From an uncultured Thiocystis sp. (GTDB lineage: Bacteria; Pseudomonadota; Gammaproteobacteria; Chromatiales; Chromatiaceae), in assembly GCF_903866365.1 (NCBI RefSeq), contig NZ_CAIPNF010000352.1:1-64000 (forward strand): a DNA stretch of 64,000 bases, in the 5' to 3' direction. The number at the start of each line of letters is the position of its first letter. Within the stretch, counting starts at the first letter, position 1. The notes beneath the pieces are model-generated. The model was not told the DNA's origin. It searched no databases and saw only the letters and a program-made list of their open reading frames with translations. Made by a program: the position numbers and the translations under genes. This document shows positions 46,293 to 55,475 of the stretch, in pieces.

Positions 46293-47417
46293 ATGGACCT
46301 CAGTCCCGAGGACAGCCTCCGGCTCAATGTCCTGCTGGCCAACCGACCTCAGGCGATCCGTATCGACGAGAACCGGATGATCGTCCAGGGGCTTGGCCCT
46401 CGGGGCGAAGCGACCATCCGACTCAATCCCAATACCCGCCCTGATCCGTATTTGCGCCGCGTCAGGGAGTTGATCTCCGGACATGTTCTGGGGTCGCCCG
46501 GCGGCTATCCCATCTATCTGCGTCGCTGGACCCGGATGGGCCAGATGCGCGACGACAGCCTGGAACAGCTGCTGCTGCTCGGCGAGCCCGAGGCGGTGGT
46601 CGCCGCCGTTTGCGCGCCCGGACTCACCGAGGAGCTGGCGCGACGCGCCTGGTGGGCGATGGAGGATGCCGGCAATGCCCGCCGCATGCTCGCCAATCCA
46701 GTGATCGCGAGTAGTCTGATGGGGCAGGTACTCGCCGCTTATCTGATCGAGTACCTGCCCTTCGAGACCGAGAGCGAGGCGATCATGGAATCTGTCCGGT
46801 TGGTGTTGCAGCCGGGCCTGCTCGACGAGGCGCAGCGGGACGATCTCTGGCGTAAGTCCGCCCGTAAGCATGCCTATCTGGTCGGTTTTCTCCAGGCATT
46901 GCCGGACGGTTTGCCGGAACCGGCGCCCGCGCGCGTGCTGGCGGAGGCCGTGCATGACCTGGCGGGTCAGGACAATGTCGCCGCGGTTTTGCTCCAACGG
47001 GCATACTCGTGGCAGGGTCAATCGTTCATCAAGGCGGTCGCGGCCGTGCTTGCCAAGCCTCCCAGCCAGGATGTCGTGCTCGCCGCCTTCGCCTGTCTGC
47101 GCGAGTATTTCGCCCCGCTGCGCCCGGCGGGCGATCCCGATCTGGCGCTCGACGACTTGCTCCTGGACGCCGCGCGATTCGTCGATGCGGACGACCCGGA
47201 CAAGCGGGTCGCCGGGATTCTGCGGCGCATACCGGCCCTGGCCCCCGAGATCGCGGCGATGCGATTTTTTTCCGGCGTGGGGTATGGTCTGATCCGACCG
47301 ATTCTGTCCGATTCCACCACGCTGGGCAGTCTCATGCGCCGTAAGCTCGCCCCAATCATTGCTCCGATCCGCGAGCGCCTGGACCTCTTGCTTTCGTTCA
47401 ACAGGTTTTCGAGATGA
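46293..47417 (+). CDS. dsrS: DsrS, cytoplasmic protein of the dsr cluster
   Basis: A protein of 374 residues from the ATG at 46293 ([20 protein letters not shown]). It is soluble and largely helical, with [12 protein letters not shown]-like [20 protein letters not shown] in the N-terminal third. No catalytic motif is visible. Length, position after dsrR and context identify DsrS, whose function is not established. The stop overlaps the proA start by four bases (ATGA), which ties proA to the dsr transcript. Confidence 0.88.
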   Translation: MDLSPEDSLRLNVLLANRPQAIRIDENRMIVQGLGPRGEATIRLNPNTRPDPYLRRVRELISGHVLGSPGGYPIYLRRWTRMGQMRDDSLEQLLLLGEPEAVVAAVCAPGLTEELARRAWWAMEDAGNARRMLANPVIASSLMGQVLAAYLIEYLPFETESEAIMESVRLVLQPGLLDEAQRDDLWRKSARKHAYLVGFLQALPDGLPEPAPARVLAEAVHDLAGQDNVAAVLLQRAYSWQGQSFIKAVAAVLAKPPSQDVVLAAFACLREYFAPLRPAGDPDLALDDLLLDAARFVDADDPDKRVAGILRRIPALAPEIAAMRFFSGVGYGLIRPILSDSTTLGSLMRRKLAPIIAPIRERLDLLLSFNRFSR

Positions 47418-48688
47418 CAGACGTAAAAATCACCGACATTCCCGCGTATATGGCGGATCTTGGGCAACGCGCCCGAGCTGCCTCCCGTGCCTTGGCGCGC
47501 GCCAGCACAGGCCAGAAGAACGCTGCGCTTCTGGCCATCGCCGAGCGGCTGGATCAGGAACGCGCCGCGTTCGCGGTCGCGAATCGTAACGATCTGGAGG
47601 CCGGCGCGGCCAAGGGCCTGGACGCCGCGCTGCTGGACCGGCTCGAACTCACGCCGGGGCGCATCGACGCCATGATCGAAGGGGTGCGGCAGGTTGCCGC
47701 GCTGCCCGATCCCATCGGCGCGATCACCGATCTGAACTATCGTCCCTCGGGGATTCAGGTCGGCCGGATGCGGGTGCCCCTGGGCGTGGTGGGAATCATC
47801 TACGAATCGCGGCCCAATGTGACCGCCGATGCCGCTGCGCTCTGTCTGAAATCGGGCAATGCCACGGTGCTTCGCGGCGGTTCTGAGGCGTTCGCCTCCA
47901 ATCAGGCGATTGCGCGGTGTATCCAGCAGGGATTGGCATCAAGCTGCTTGCCCGAAGAGGGAGTTCAGGTCGTCGCGACGACTGATCGCGCGGCGGTGGG
48001 GGCGATGATCGCCATGCCCGAGTCGATCGATGTCATCATCCCGCGCGGGGGCAAGGGGCTCATCGAACGCATCAGCCGCGAGGCGAGGGTGCCGGTTATC
48101 AAGCATCTCGATGGGATCTGTCATGTCTATATCGACGAACACGCCGATCCGGACAAGGCATTCAGGATCGCCATGAACGCCAAAACCCAGCGCTACGGCA
48201 CCTGTAACACGATGGAAACGCTACTGGTGGACGCGTCCGTGGCGGCCAACATCCTGCCCGGTCTGGCGGCCGCCTACCGGGAGAAGGGGGTCGAACTGCG
48301 CGGCTGTCCGCGCACCCGCGAGATTCTGCCCGAGGCGCTGCCGGCCACCGAGACCGACTGGGATACCGAATATCTGGCGCCCGTACTCGCGATCCGGATC
48401 GTTGACGGACTCGATGCCGCCATGGATCACATCGCCCGCCACGGGTCCGCGCATACGGACGCTATCGTCACCGAGGACTACAGTCGCGCCCGCCGGTTTT
48501 TGCGCGAGGTGGATTCCAGTTCGGTCATGGTCAATGCTTCAACCCGCTTCGCCGACGGTTTCGAGTATGGATTGGGCGCCGAGATCGGGATCAGTACCGA
48601 CAAATTCCATGCCCGCGGTCCGGTTGGGCTGGAGGGGCTGACCTCGGTGAAGTTCGTCGTGCTCGGCGATGGCGAGGTGCGGGGGTAA
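47414..48688 (+). CDS. proA: Glutamate-5-semialdehyde dehydrogenase (gamma-glutamyl phosphate reductase)
   Basis: A protein of 424 residues. Family marks are [63 protein letters not shown] and the catalytic Cys region [14 protein letters not shown]. It reduces gamma-glutamyl phosphate with NADPH in proline synthesis. proB is not in the window. It starts inside the dsrS stop. Confidence 0.96.
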   Translation: MTDVKITDIPAYMADLGQRARAASRALARASTGQKNAALLAIAERLDQERAAFAVANRNDLEAGAAKGLDAALLDRLELTPGRIDAMIEGVRQVAALPDPIGAITDLNYRPSGIQVGRMRVPLGVVGIIYESRPNVTADAAALCLKSGNATVLRGGSEAFASNQAIARCIQQGLASSCLPEEGVQVVATTDRAAVGAMIAMPESIDVIIPRGGKGLIERISREARVPVIKHLDGICHVYIDEHADPDKAFRIAMNAKTQRYGTCNTMETLLVDASVAANILPGLAAAYREKGVELRGCPRTREILPEALPATETDWDTEYLAPVLAIRIVDGLDAAMDHIARHGSAHTDAIVTEDYSRARRFLREVDSSSVMVNASTRFADGFEYGLGAEIGISTDKFHARGPVGLEGLTSVKFVVLGDGEVRG

Positions 48689-48746
48689 GCACGGCACCGT
48701 TCCTGCCGACCAATACCGTGAAACGTGGACAAAGTGGATTCCCATC

Positions 48747-48893
48747 ATGCCCACAGCCGAAGCTGCCCTGCCGCTTTCCGTCACGGACTATCTGGAGGGA
48801 GAACAGCAGAGCGATATCCGTCATGAATATATCGCCGGTCAGGTTTTCGCGATGGCTTGCCCGAACTCAGCGCTGCCCGGTCAACTGCTCTAG
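48747..48893 (+). pseudogene. Uma2-family gene fragment at the proA/mfd junction
   Basis: MPTAEAALPLSVTDYLEGEQ and then DIRHEYIAGQVFAMA match the first 35-40 residues of Uma2 proteins (compare KHEYVAGHVYAM in the copies at 13967-15185). After FAMA the frame runs into the mfd 3' end and stops. The remaining 150 or so residues are missing. It is a third trace of the Uma2 family in the window. Confidence 0.6.
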
Positions 48894-51800
48894 CACCGCA
48901 TTCACCTGCCGCAGCCGTTGCGCCGCGTCCGGCATCTCCCGAAAGAACTTGAGCTTGTCGCCGCCGTCGAGCCTGAATTCCTTGGGTCGGGTCTGAATCA
49001 GCCGGATCAGATTGGCGGGGTCGATCTGGGGGGCGTCGCCGAAGAGGATGCGTCCGCTCGCCGGTCCGGCCTCGATCTTGCGGATCCCGAGCGGTTGTAC
49101 CCGGAGCTTGAGTTCGGTGATCTCCAGCAGGTTTTTGGCCGGCTCCGGCAACAGGCCGAAGCGGTCGATCATCTCGACGTGGAGTTCGCGCAGTTCCTCG
49201 CGATTGCGGGCGCTGGCGATCCGCTTATACATCACCAGACGCGCCTGGACATCGGGCAGATAGTCGCTCGGCAGTAGGGCGGGTAGCCCCAGGTCGATCT
49301 CGGCGCCGTGGTCGAGCGGACGGTCGAGTTCGGGCGTGCGCCCGGCCTTGAGCGCCGCGACGGCACGTTCCAGCAGGTCCATGTAGAGCGTGAAACCGAT
49401 CTCGGTAATCTGACCCGATTGCTCGTCGCCCAGCAGTTCGCCGGCGCCGCGAATCTCCAGATCATGGGTCGCGAGCGTAAAGCCCGCGCCCAGGTCTTCC
49501 ATCGACTCGATTGCCTCCAGGCGCTTTTTGGCATCCGCGGTCATCGTCTTGGCGGGCGGGGTGATGAGATAGGCGTAGGCGCGGTGATGCGAGCGCCCGA
49601 CCCGCCCGCGCAACTGGTGCAGTTGCGCCAGCCCCAGCTTGTCGGCGCGGTTGATGACGATGGTGTTGGCGCTCGGCACGTCGATGCCGCTTTCGATGAT
49701 GGTGGTGCAGACCAGCAGGTTGAAGCGCTGATGGTAGAAGTCGCGCATGACCCGCTCCAGATCGCGTTCGCGCAACTGGCCGTGGGCGACCTGGATGCGC
49801 GCCTCGGGGATCAGCGCCTCCAGCTTCTGCGCCTGATTCTCGATGGTCTCGACCTCGTTGTGCAGGAAATAGATCTGCCCGCCGCGTTTCAGCTCGCGCA
49901 GCACCGCCTCCTGAATCAGACCGTCGTTCCAGGGGCTGACGAAGGTCTTGATCGGGTGCCGCTCGACCGGCGGGGTGGCGATGATCGAGAGATCGCGCAG
50001 CCCGGACATGGCCATGTTGAGGGTGCGCGGAATCGGGGTGGCGGTGAGCGTGAGGATGTCCACCTCGCTGCGCAGATTCTTCATCTGCTCCTTATGACGC
50101 ACCCCGAAGCGGTGTTCCTCGTCGATGATCGCCAGTCCAAGATTCTTAAACTGGATGGTCGGCTGCAACAGCTTGTGGGTGCCGACCACGATGTCGAGCG
50201 TGCCGTCGGCCAGTCCTTCCAGGATCTTTTTCTGCTCCTTGGCGGTGCGAAAGCGCGACAGGCTTTCGACCTTGACCGGCCAGTCGGCGAAGCGATCCGA
50301 AAAGTTCTCGAAATGCTGCTGGGCGAGCAGGGTGGTGGGCACCAGCACCACCACCTGACGCCCGCCATTGACCGCCATGAAGGCGGCGCGCATGGCGACC
50401 TCGGTCTTACCGAAACCGACATCGCCGCAGACCACCCGGTCCATCGGCTTGGGATCGGCCATGTCGGCGATGACCGCCTCGATGGCGCGCAGTTGGTCCG
50501 GCGTCTCCTCGAACGCGAAGGCGGCGGCGAAGGTGGCGTACTCGTCGCCCCCATCCGGGAAGGCCACGCCCTGGCGAGCGGCGCGCCGGGCATAGATGTC
50601 GAGCAATTCGGCGGCCACGTCATGGGCCTTTTGGGCGGCCTTGCGCTTAATCCGGTCCCAGTGATCGCCACCGAGCCGATGCAGCGGGGCGTGCTCGGGC
50701 GAGGCACCGGTATAGCGCGAGATCAGGTGCAGCGAGCTGACCGGGACATAGAGCTTGTCGCCGTGAGCATATTCCAGCGTCAGGAACTCGGTGGTCAGGC
50801 CGCCGACCTCCAGCGTTTGCAGGCCCAGGTAGCGACCGACGCCATGTTGCTCGTGGACCACCGGCGCGCCCTCGGTCAACTCGGTGAGGTTGCGCACGAT
50901 GGCGTCGCTGTCGCGCTCGCTGGCACGGCGGCGGCGTTCCTGACGCACCCGCTCGCCATAGAGCTGGGTCTCGGTGACGAGGGCAAGGCCGGCCTGTTCC
51001 AGCAGCAGCCCCTGTTCCAGCGGAGCGACCGTCAATCCAATCCCTTGATCGCCGTCGAGGAATGCCTGCCAGCCCGCGACCTGTCTGGCGTGGATGTCGA
51101 AACCGTGCAGATGTTCGGCCAGCATCTCGCGGCGCCCGGTGCTCTCGGCGACGAACAGCACCCGTCGCTCCGGCGTGGCGAGAAAATCCCTGAGCGCCTG
51201 CGCCGGTTGGGTGGCGCGGGCCTGGATGGCGAGCGGGGGCAAGGTGGCGGTGGCGAAGTTGCAGACGGCGGCGTACCCCTTGCGCCGGTCGGGAATCTCT
51301 GGCGACTGATAGAGCACGCCGGACAGTCGGTTGAGCGCGCCCGCCAGCTCGTCGGGCAGCAGATAGAGCCGGTTGGGCGGCAGCAGCGGGCGCTCGATGT
51401 CGTGGCACCGCTGCTCATGCCGCTGTCCAATGCCCGCGAAAAAGGTCGCGGCCGTGTCGCGGCAACCCGCCGATTCCAGCACCAGCATCCCATCGGGAAG
51501 ATAGTCGAAGAGGGTTGCCGTCTGGTCGAAAAAGAGCGGCAGATAGTATTCCAGTCCGCCGGGGGTATGGCCGTCCGAGACTTCGCGATAGATGAGACTG
51601 CGTTGCGGATCGCCCTCGAAGCTGGCCCGATAGCGTTGCCGAAAGCCGGCGATGGCCTCCTCGTTGAACGGAAATTCGCGCGCTGGCAACAGACGGATGT
51701 GTGCGAGCTTATCCTTCGATCGCTGGGTTTCCGGATCGAAAACGCGGATGCTCTCGATCTCCCGGTCGAGTAGATCGATGCGCAGAGGCACTTCGCTGCC

Positions 51801-52355
51801 CATGGGGAAGACATCCAGCAGCGCGCCGCGCACCGCGTATTCGCCATGCCCGATCACCTGGGAGACGCAGGAGTAGCCGGTCCGTTCCAGGCGTCGGCGG
51901 GTCGCGTCCAGATCGAGTTGGTCGCCGACCTGGAGCACCAGGGATTGACCGTCCACATAGTCGCGTGGCGGCAGGCGCTGCATCAGCGTGCCGATCGGCA
52001 CCACCAAGACCCCCCGAGTCAGATCCGGCAGACGATGCAGGGTGAGTAACCGCTCCGAGATCAGTTCGGGCAGCGGAGAAAAAACATCGTAGGGGAGCGT
52101 CTCCCAATCCGGAAAGCTGAGCAGGGGCAGCTCGCTACCGGCGAGGAAAAAGCCAAGTTCGGCCCGGAGACGGGCCGCCGCCTGGACATCCTCCGTCAGG
52201 GCCAGAATCAGCCCCGCATGCTGGCGGGCGGCATTGGCGATGGCGAGCCCCGCGCTGGCGCCATAGAGTCGGCCCCAGAGGAGACGCTCGCCGGGACGTT
52301 CCGGCAGCGGCGGGGCAAGCGGAGAGAAACGGGTGGACGGAACCTCCTGGCGCAT
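48867..52355 (-). CDS. mfd: Transcription-repair coupling factor Mfd
   Basis: A protein of 1162 residues from the ATG at 52355. That start fits the family N-terminus (STRFSPLAPPLPERPGERLL); the frame is open to 52454 with a GTG. The UvrB-like part has LLSFPDWETLPYDVFSPLPE, the RNA polymerase interaction domain is around VHEQHGVGRYLGLQTLEVGG, and the RecG-like translocase has GDVGFGKTEVAMRAAF, DEEHRFGVRHKEQ, TLTATPIPRTLNMA and QLRGRVGRSHHRAYAYL. Mfd removes stalled RNA polymerase and recruits UvrA. Its 3' end overlaps the Uma2 fragment. Confidence 0.96.
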   Translation of the reverse strand: MRQEVPSTRFSPLAPPLPERPGERLLWGRLYGASAGLAIANAARQHAGLILALTEDVQAAARLRAELGFFLAGSELPLLSFPDWETLPYDVFSPLPELISERLLTLHRLPDLTRGVLVVPIGTLMQRLPPRDYVDGQSLVLQVGDQLDLDATRRRLERTGYSCVSQVIGHGEYAVRGALLDVFPMGSEVPLRIDLLDREIESIRVFDPETQRSKDKLAHIRLLPAREFPFNEEAIAGFRQRYRASFEGDPQRSLIYREVSDGHTPGGLEYYLPLFFDQTATLFDYLPDGMLVLESAGCRDTAATFFAGIGQRHEQRCHDIERPLLPPNRLYLLPDELAGALNRLSGVLYQSPEIPDRRKGYAAVCNFATATLPPLAIQARATQPAQALRDFLATPERRVLFVAESTGRREMLAEHLHGFDIHARQVAGWQAFLDGDQGIGLTVAPLEQGLLLEQAGLALVTETQLYGERVRQERRRRASERDSDAIVRNLTELTEGAPVVHEQHGVGRYLGLQTLEVGGLTTEFLTLEYAHGDKLYVPVSSLHLISRYTGASPEHAPLHRLGGDHWDRIKRKAAQKAHDVAAELLDIYARRAARQGVAFPDGGDEYATFAAAFAFEETPDQLRAIEAVIADMADPKPMDRVVCGDVGFGKTEVAMRAAFMAVNGGRQVVVLVPTTLLAQQHFENFSDRFADWPVKVESLSRFRTAKEQKKILEGLADGTLDIVVGTHKLLQPTIQFKNLGLAIIDEEHRFGVRHKEQMKNLRSEVDILTLTATPIPRTLNMAMSGLRDLSIIATPPVERHPIKTFVSPWNDGLIQEAVLRELKRGGQIYFLHNEVETIENQAQKLEALIPEARIQVAHGQLRERDLERVMRDFYHQRFNLLVCTTIIESGIDVPSANTIVINRADKLGLAQLHQLRGRVGRSHHRAYAYLITPPAKTMTADAKKRLEAIESMEDLGAGFTLATHDLEIRGAGELLGDEQSGQITEIGFTLYMDLLERAVAALKAGRTPELDRPLDHGAEIDLGLPALLPSDYLPDVQARLVMYKRIASARNREELRELHVEMIDRFGLLPEPAKNLLEITELKLRVQPLGIRKIEAGPASGRILFGDAPQIDPANLIRLIQTRPKEFRLDGGDKLKFFREMPDAAQRLRQVNAVLEQLTGQR

Positions 52356-52429
52356 GGACGGCAAAACCTCGAATCGTCGGCTGGGCGGCGATTTTCGCAT
52401 AGATGGGGGGTGATCGCTGCCTTGGGGTT

Positions 52430-52609
52430 TTTGGTCATCGAGATGTAGTGGCACAGAGCTTCTTCGTCCAACCGCTGGTCCAGGAGGAATACTCAGAGGT
52501 AGCGGGCTATGGTGCCTTCATCGACGCACTCTATCGCAACATCTTCGGGCGTGGTGCCGACACCCAGGGCTACGCATACTGGCTGCGCGAATTGGAGCAA
52601 AAGCGATGA
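52430..52609 (+). pseudogene. DUF4214 domain fragment
   Basis: The plus frame ending at 52609 reads EEYSEVAGYGAFIDALYRNI, then FGRGADTQGYAYWLRELEQK. This is the DUF4214 repeat (YRNxxGRxAD...G..YW), usually found in large secreted calcium-binding or hemolysin-like proteins. Nothing of such a protein is present around it. It overlaps the leader of mfd on the other strand and is read as a remnant. Confidence 0.5.
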
Positions 52610-52637
52610 TCGCCGATGCGTCAACGGTTATCCAAAT

Positions 52638-52778
52638 TGGCTGGTCCTTGCAATCCCGTCGGACGAGACGGATCTACCTGGAATGCTCGCCGCCATGAAA
52701 CCGGGCGCGCGGCCACTGCTCTATCGCTGCCGCGGGACGCACTGCGAACCGCCGGTGGAATCGCTCGCCGAACTCTGA
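52638..52778 (+). pseudogene. C-terminal remnant of a YyaL-like thioredoxin-domain gene
   Basis: The frame ends NWLVLAIPSDETDLPGMLAA, then RPLLYRCRGTHCEPPVESLA, which resembles the last 45 residues of the large YyaL/DUF255 thioredoxin-domain proteins (typically ...Y.CRG..C..PV). The other 600 or more residues are absent. It ends 15 bases before the methyltransferase gene. Confidence 0.5.
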
Positions 52779-52793
52779 CCCGGACCGCACTCA

Positions 52794-53708
52794 ATGCCAC
52801 CATCCATTCCAACGACCGGCGCGGCGCGCGACCGCCTCGGCTATTTCAACTGGCTCTACAATCCCTTCCAGCGTCTGAAGGTCACCGAGGTGTACGACCT
52901 GTTGGGGACCGACGTGGCGACCGAGAACGCGTTCTATCTCAATCTGGGGTACTGGAGCGAGGGCGCCTTGGCGGACGACCGCTCGCTCGACGATGCCTGT
53001 CAGGCGCTGGCGGCGCTGGTGGCGGACAGCGCTGGGATGGGACCGGGCGACCGCGTGCTCGATGTCGGGTTCGGGTTTGCCGATCAGGATCTGTTCTGGC
53101 TTGACGTCTATCGTCCGGACGGCATCGTCGGCTTGAATGTCACCGCCTCTCAGGTGGAGGTGGCGCGCCGACGGGTTCGCGAGGCCGGTCTGGAGGATCG
53201 CATCGATCTGCGGTTGGGGTCGGCCACCGCGATGCCGCTGGAAGATGCTTCGGTCGATAAGGTGGTGGCGCTGGAATGCGCCTTCCATTTCGAGACCCGC
53301 GAACGCTTTTTCCAGGAGGCACGGCGGGTGCTGCGCCCCGGCGGGCGTCTGGTGCTGGCCGACATCATCCCCATGCCGGCAGAATCCGGCTGGTGGGCGC
53401 GATTGGCGCAGCGCTGGTCCTGGCGGCAGGTCGCGCGCAAATTCGCGATCCCGGCGGGCAATGTCTATCCGCTCCCCGAATATGTGGCGAAGCTTAAGGC
53501 CGCTGGATTCGAGAACGCGCGGGTGGATTCCATCCGCGAGCGGGTTTATGCACCATTGCATGAGTACCTGCGCCGTCACCCCGAAGCAGTCGCGCGTTTG
53601 CATCCGTCCGCCCGTCTGCCGATCGCGCTGGCGCTCAAGCTCGACGCGCGCACGGTTTATCGCGGGCTCGACTATGTGCTGACGGTGGCCGACAAGCCAT
53701 CGGCCTGA
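52794..53708 (+). CDS. SAM-dependent methyltransferase, class I
   Basis: A protein of 304 residues. Motif I is VLDVGFGFADQDLFW, followed by the acidic loop, GSATAMPLEDASVDKVVALE and the post-motif RRVLRPGGRLVLADII. The start (RDRLGYFNWLYNPFQRLKVT) and Trp-rich middle resemble methyltransferases of the ubiquinone/sterol-like group 11 family. The substrate is unknown. No clear ribosome site precedes the ATG at 52794. Gene remnants lie upstream, a dispersed repeat lies downstream. Confidence 0.8.
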   Translation: MPPSIPTTGAARDRLGYFNWLYNPFQRLKVTEVYDLLGTDVATENAFYLNLGYWSEGALADDRSLDDACQALAALVADSAGMGPGDRVLDVGFGFADQDLFWLDVYRPDGIVGLNVTASQVEVARRRVREAGLEDRIDLRLGSATAMPLEDASVDKVVALECAFHFETRERFFQEARRVLRPGGRLVLADIIPMPAESGWWARLAQRWSWRQVARKFAIPAGNVYPLPEYVAKLKAAGFENARVDSIRERVYAPLHEYLRRHPEAVARLHPSARLPIALALKLDARTVYRGLDYVLTVADKPSA

Positions 53709-53747
53709 AGCCAGCCGTTTGAGCCGCGAAGGCGTGAAGCACGCAAA

Positions 53748-53802
53748 TTAAGGCGATTTCCGGGAAAGCGTCTACCGGAATCAACGCTGTAAATGGACAG
53801 GA
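53748..53802 (+). repeat. Copy of the dispersed TTAAGGCGATTTCCGG...AAATGGACAGGA repeat
   Basis: TTAAGGCGATTTCCGG, then GAATCAACGC and AAATGGACAGGA in the same order and spacing as at 29208-29292. It fills the convergent gap between the methyltransferase and helicase genes. A degenerate CGCAAAG-type repeat (53721-53747) precedes it. Confidence 0.6.
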
Positions 53803-53808
53803 AATCAC

Positions 53809-55170
53809 CTAACCGCGCGTCTTCGTCGGATCGTCCGGCCGTTTGGCAAGCGGCGCATGACCGGCTTCGACGCCTTGGGCGCTGGTCGGCACGCGCCGTT
53901 TGCCGATGTTCTTGCGATCGCGCAGCCGATCCTTGACCTTGGGTGCTTCCGGTTTCTCGGCGGCCGCCCTGGCCTTGCGCATGGCCGGCGTCGGTTTTCC
54001 CGGTCCCTTGCGCTTGGTCGGCCCCTGGAATTTGGCCTTCAGACCCTCGATGGCGCGCGTCTCGGCGGTCAGGTTGAGATAACGCACGATGCTTTCCATG
54101 CGATTCCATTCGCTCTTGCCGACCAGCGACAGGGCAACGCCCTGTTCGCCCGCGCGCCCGGTGCGCCCGGTGCGGTGCAGATAATCGTCCCCCGAGCGCG
54201 GCAGATCGAAATTGATCACCCGCTGCACGCCCGGCACATCCAGCCCGCGCGCGGCCAGATCGGTCGCGATCAGGGTGCTCACCCGCCCGCTGTGCAGCAG
54301 GCTCATGACGCGATTGCGCTCGCGCTGATCCAGTTCGCCATGCAGCACCGCCACTCGTTGCTGCTGACCCATCAGAAAATTGCCGAGTTCGACCGCGCCG
54401 TCGCGGGTGTTGGTGAACACCAGCGCCTTCTCGAAGGTCTCGTGTTGCAGCAGCCAGAGCACTTGACGCTGTTTATGTTCCAGGCCATCGCTCAACAGGA
54501 GTTGATGGGCGATATCGGGATGCTGCTCGCGCACCGGATTGATCGCCAGCACCTGGGGGTCGCGCAGCAGTCGGTCGGTGATGTCTTTCAGTCCGCGATG
54601 ATGCAGGGTCGCCGAAAACAGCAGCGACTGACGGTTCGGGCGACAGTGACCGAGGATCGCCATCACGTCATCGGCGAAGCCCATGTCCAGCATCCGGTCC
54701 GCCTCGTCGAGCACCAGGATTTCCAGGTCGCGCAGATCCGCCTGGCCGCTTTGCAGCAATTCCAGCATCCGACCCGGCGTGGCGACCAGAATCTCCGGGT
54801 TCTTGCGCAGGGTGGCGATCTGATGGGCCTTGGACTCGCCGCCGGTGATCACCCCGGCGGTCAGCCGCGTAAAACTGCCCAGACGCATGAAATGGATATA
54901 GATCTGACGCGCCAGCTCGCGGGTCGGCAGCAAAATTAGCGCCCGGGTGCCGCCCGCGTGCGCCGGAATCGCGAGAAAGCGCTGCATGATCGGCAGCAGG
55001 AAGGCGGCCGTCTTGCCCGAGCCGGTGGCGGCGGAGACCAGCAGATCCACGCCGTCCATCGCGAGCGGAATGACTTGGGACTGCACCGGCGTGGGGGTCT
55101 CGTAGCCTTCGCTGGCGAGCCCGCGCAGGAGTGCGTCGGGGAGTAGAAATTCAGAGAAATTTTCGTTCAT
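53809..55170 (-). CDS. DEAD-box ATP-dependent RNA helicase
   Basis: A protein of 453 residues from the ATG at 55168-55170. Motifs in order are the Q motif (PTPVQSQVIP), I (AATGSGKT), Ia (PTRELA), GG, TPGR, II (DEAD), III (SAT), and in the second domain IV-VI (VFTNTRDGA, STLIATDLAARGLDVPGV, HRTGRTGRAG). The C-terminal 70 residues are basic (KFQGPTKRKGPGKPTPAMRK), as in SrmB- or RhlE-type helicases. It probably remodels rRNA or mRNA. The exact paralogue is not certain. Confidence 0.93.
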   Translation of the reverse strand: MNENFSEFLLPDALLRGLASEGYETPTPVQSQVIPLAMDGVDLLVSAATGSGKTAAFLLPIMQRFLAIPAHAGGTRALILLPTRELARQIYIHFMRLGSFTRLTAGVITGGESKAHQIATLRKNPEILVATPGRMLELLQSGQADLRDLEILVLDEADRMLDMGFADDVMAILGHCRPNRQSLLFSATLHHRGLKDITDRLLRDPQVLAINPVREQHPDIAHQLLLSDGLEHKQRQVLWLLQHETFEKALVFTNTRDGAVELGNFLMGQQQRVAVLHGELDQRERNRVMSLLHSGRVSTLIATDLAARGLDVPGVQRVINFDLPRSGDDYLHRTGRTGRAGEQGVALSLVGKSEWNRMESIVRYLNLTAETRAIEGLKAKFQGPTKRKGPGKPTPAMRKARAAAEKPEAPKVKDRLRDRKNIGKRRVPTSAQGVEAGHAPLAKRPDDPTKTRG

Positions 55171-55262
55171 GGCGGGCAATAGACAACAAATCGGAGTGCG
55201 GGGAGGGATTGGAATCGTACCATGGTACGCCGAGGCGTCCGGTAGGGTGCGATTGCGCCACG

Positions 55263-55451
55263 GCAATTCTCAGTATGGTTTGACGTTCGCCGTCTCCTGA
55301 CACCGTTCGTGGCGATTCTAGCGCCGTTCGCGGTGATCCTGAAGCGATCCTGAAGCCGTTCGTGGTGATCCTGAAGCGGTTCGTGGTGAGACCCTCGAAC
55401 CACGAATGGCTTCACGCTCCGAGTCCGCGGATTACCCGTTCTGAGAATTGC
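55263..55451. repeat. 189-bp element bounded by 11-bp inverted repeats, with internal direct repeats
   Basis: GCAATTCTCAG (55263-55273) and its exact complement CTGAGAATTGC (55441-55451) bound a non-coding block. Inside are three or four copies of CCGTTCGTGGTGATCCTGAAG (about 55303-55380) and a TTCGTGGTGAGACCCTCGAACCACGAA-type palindrome split over 55379-55405. Such TTCGTGGT palindromes are common dispersed repeats in proteobacteria. It could be a miniature mobile element. No gene is supported between 55171 and 55475. Confidence 0.5.
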
Positions 55452-55475
55452 TGGCCCTCGACAACGCTTTTCAGG

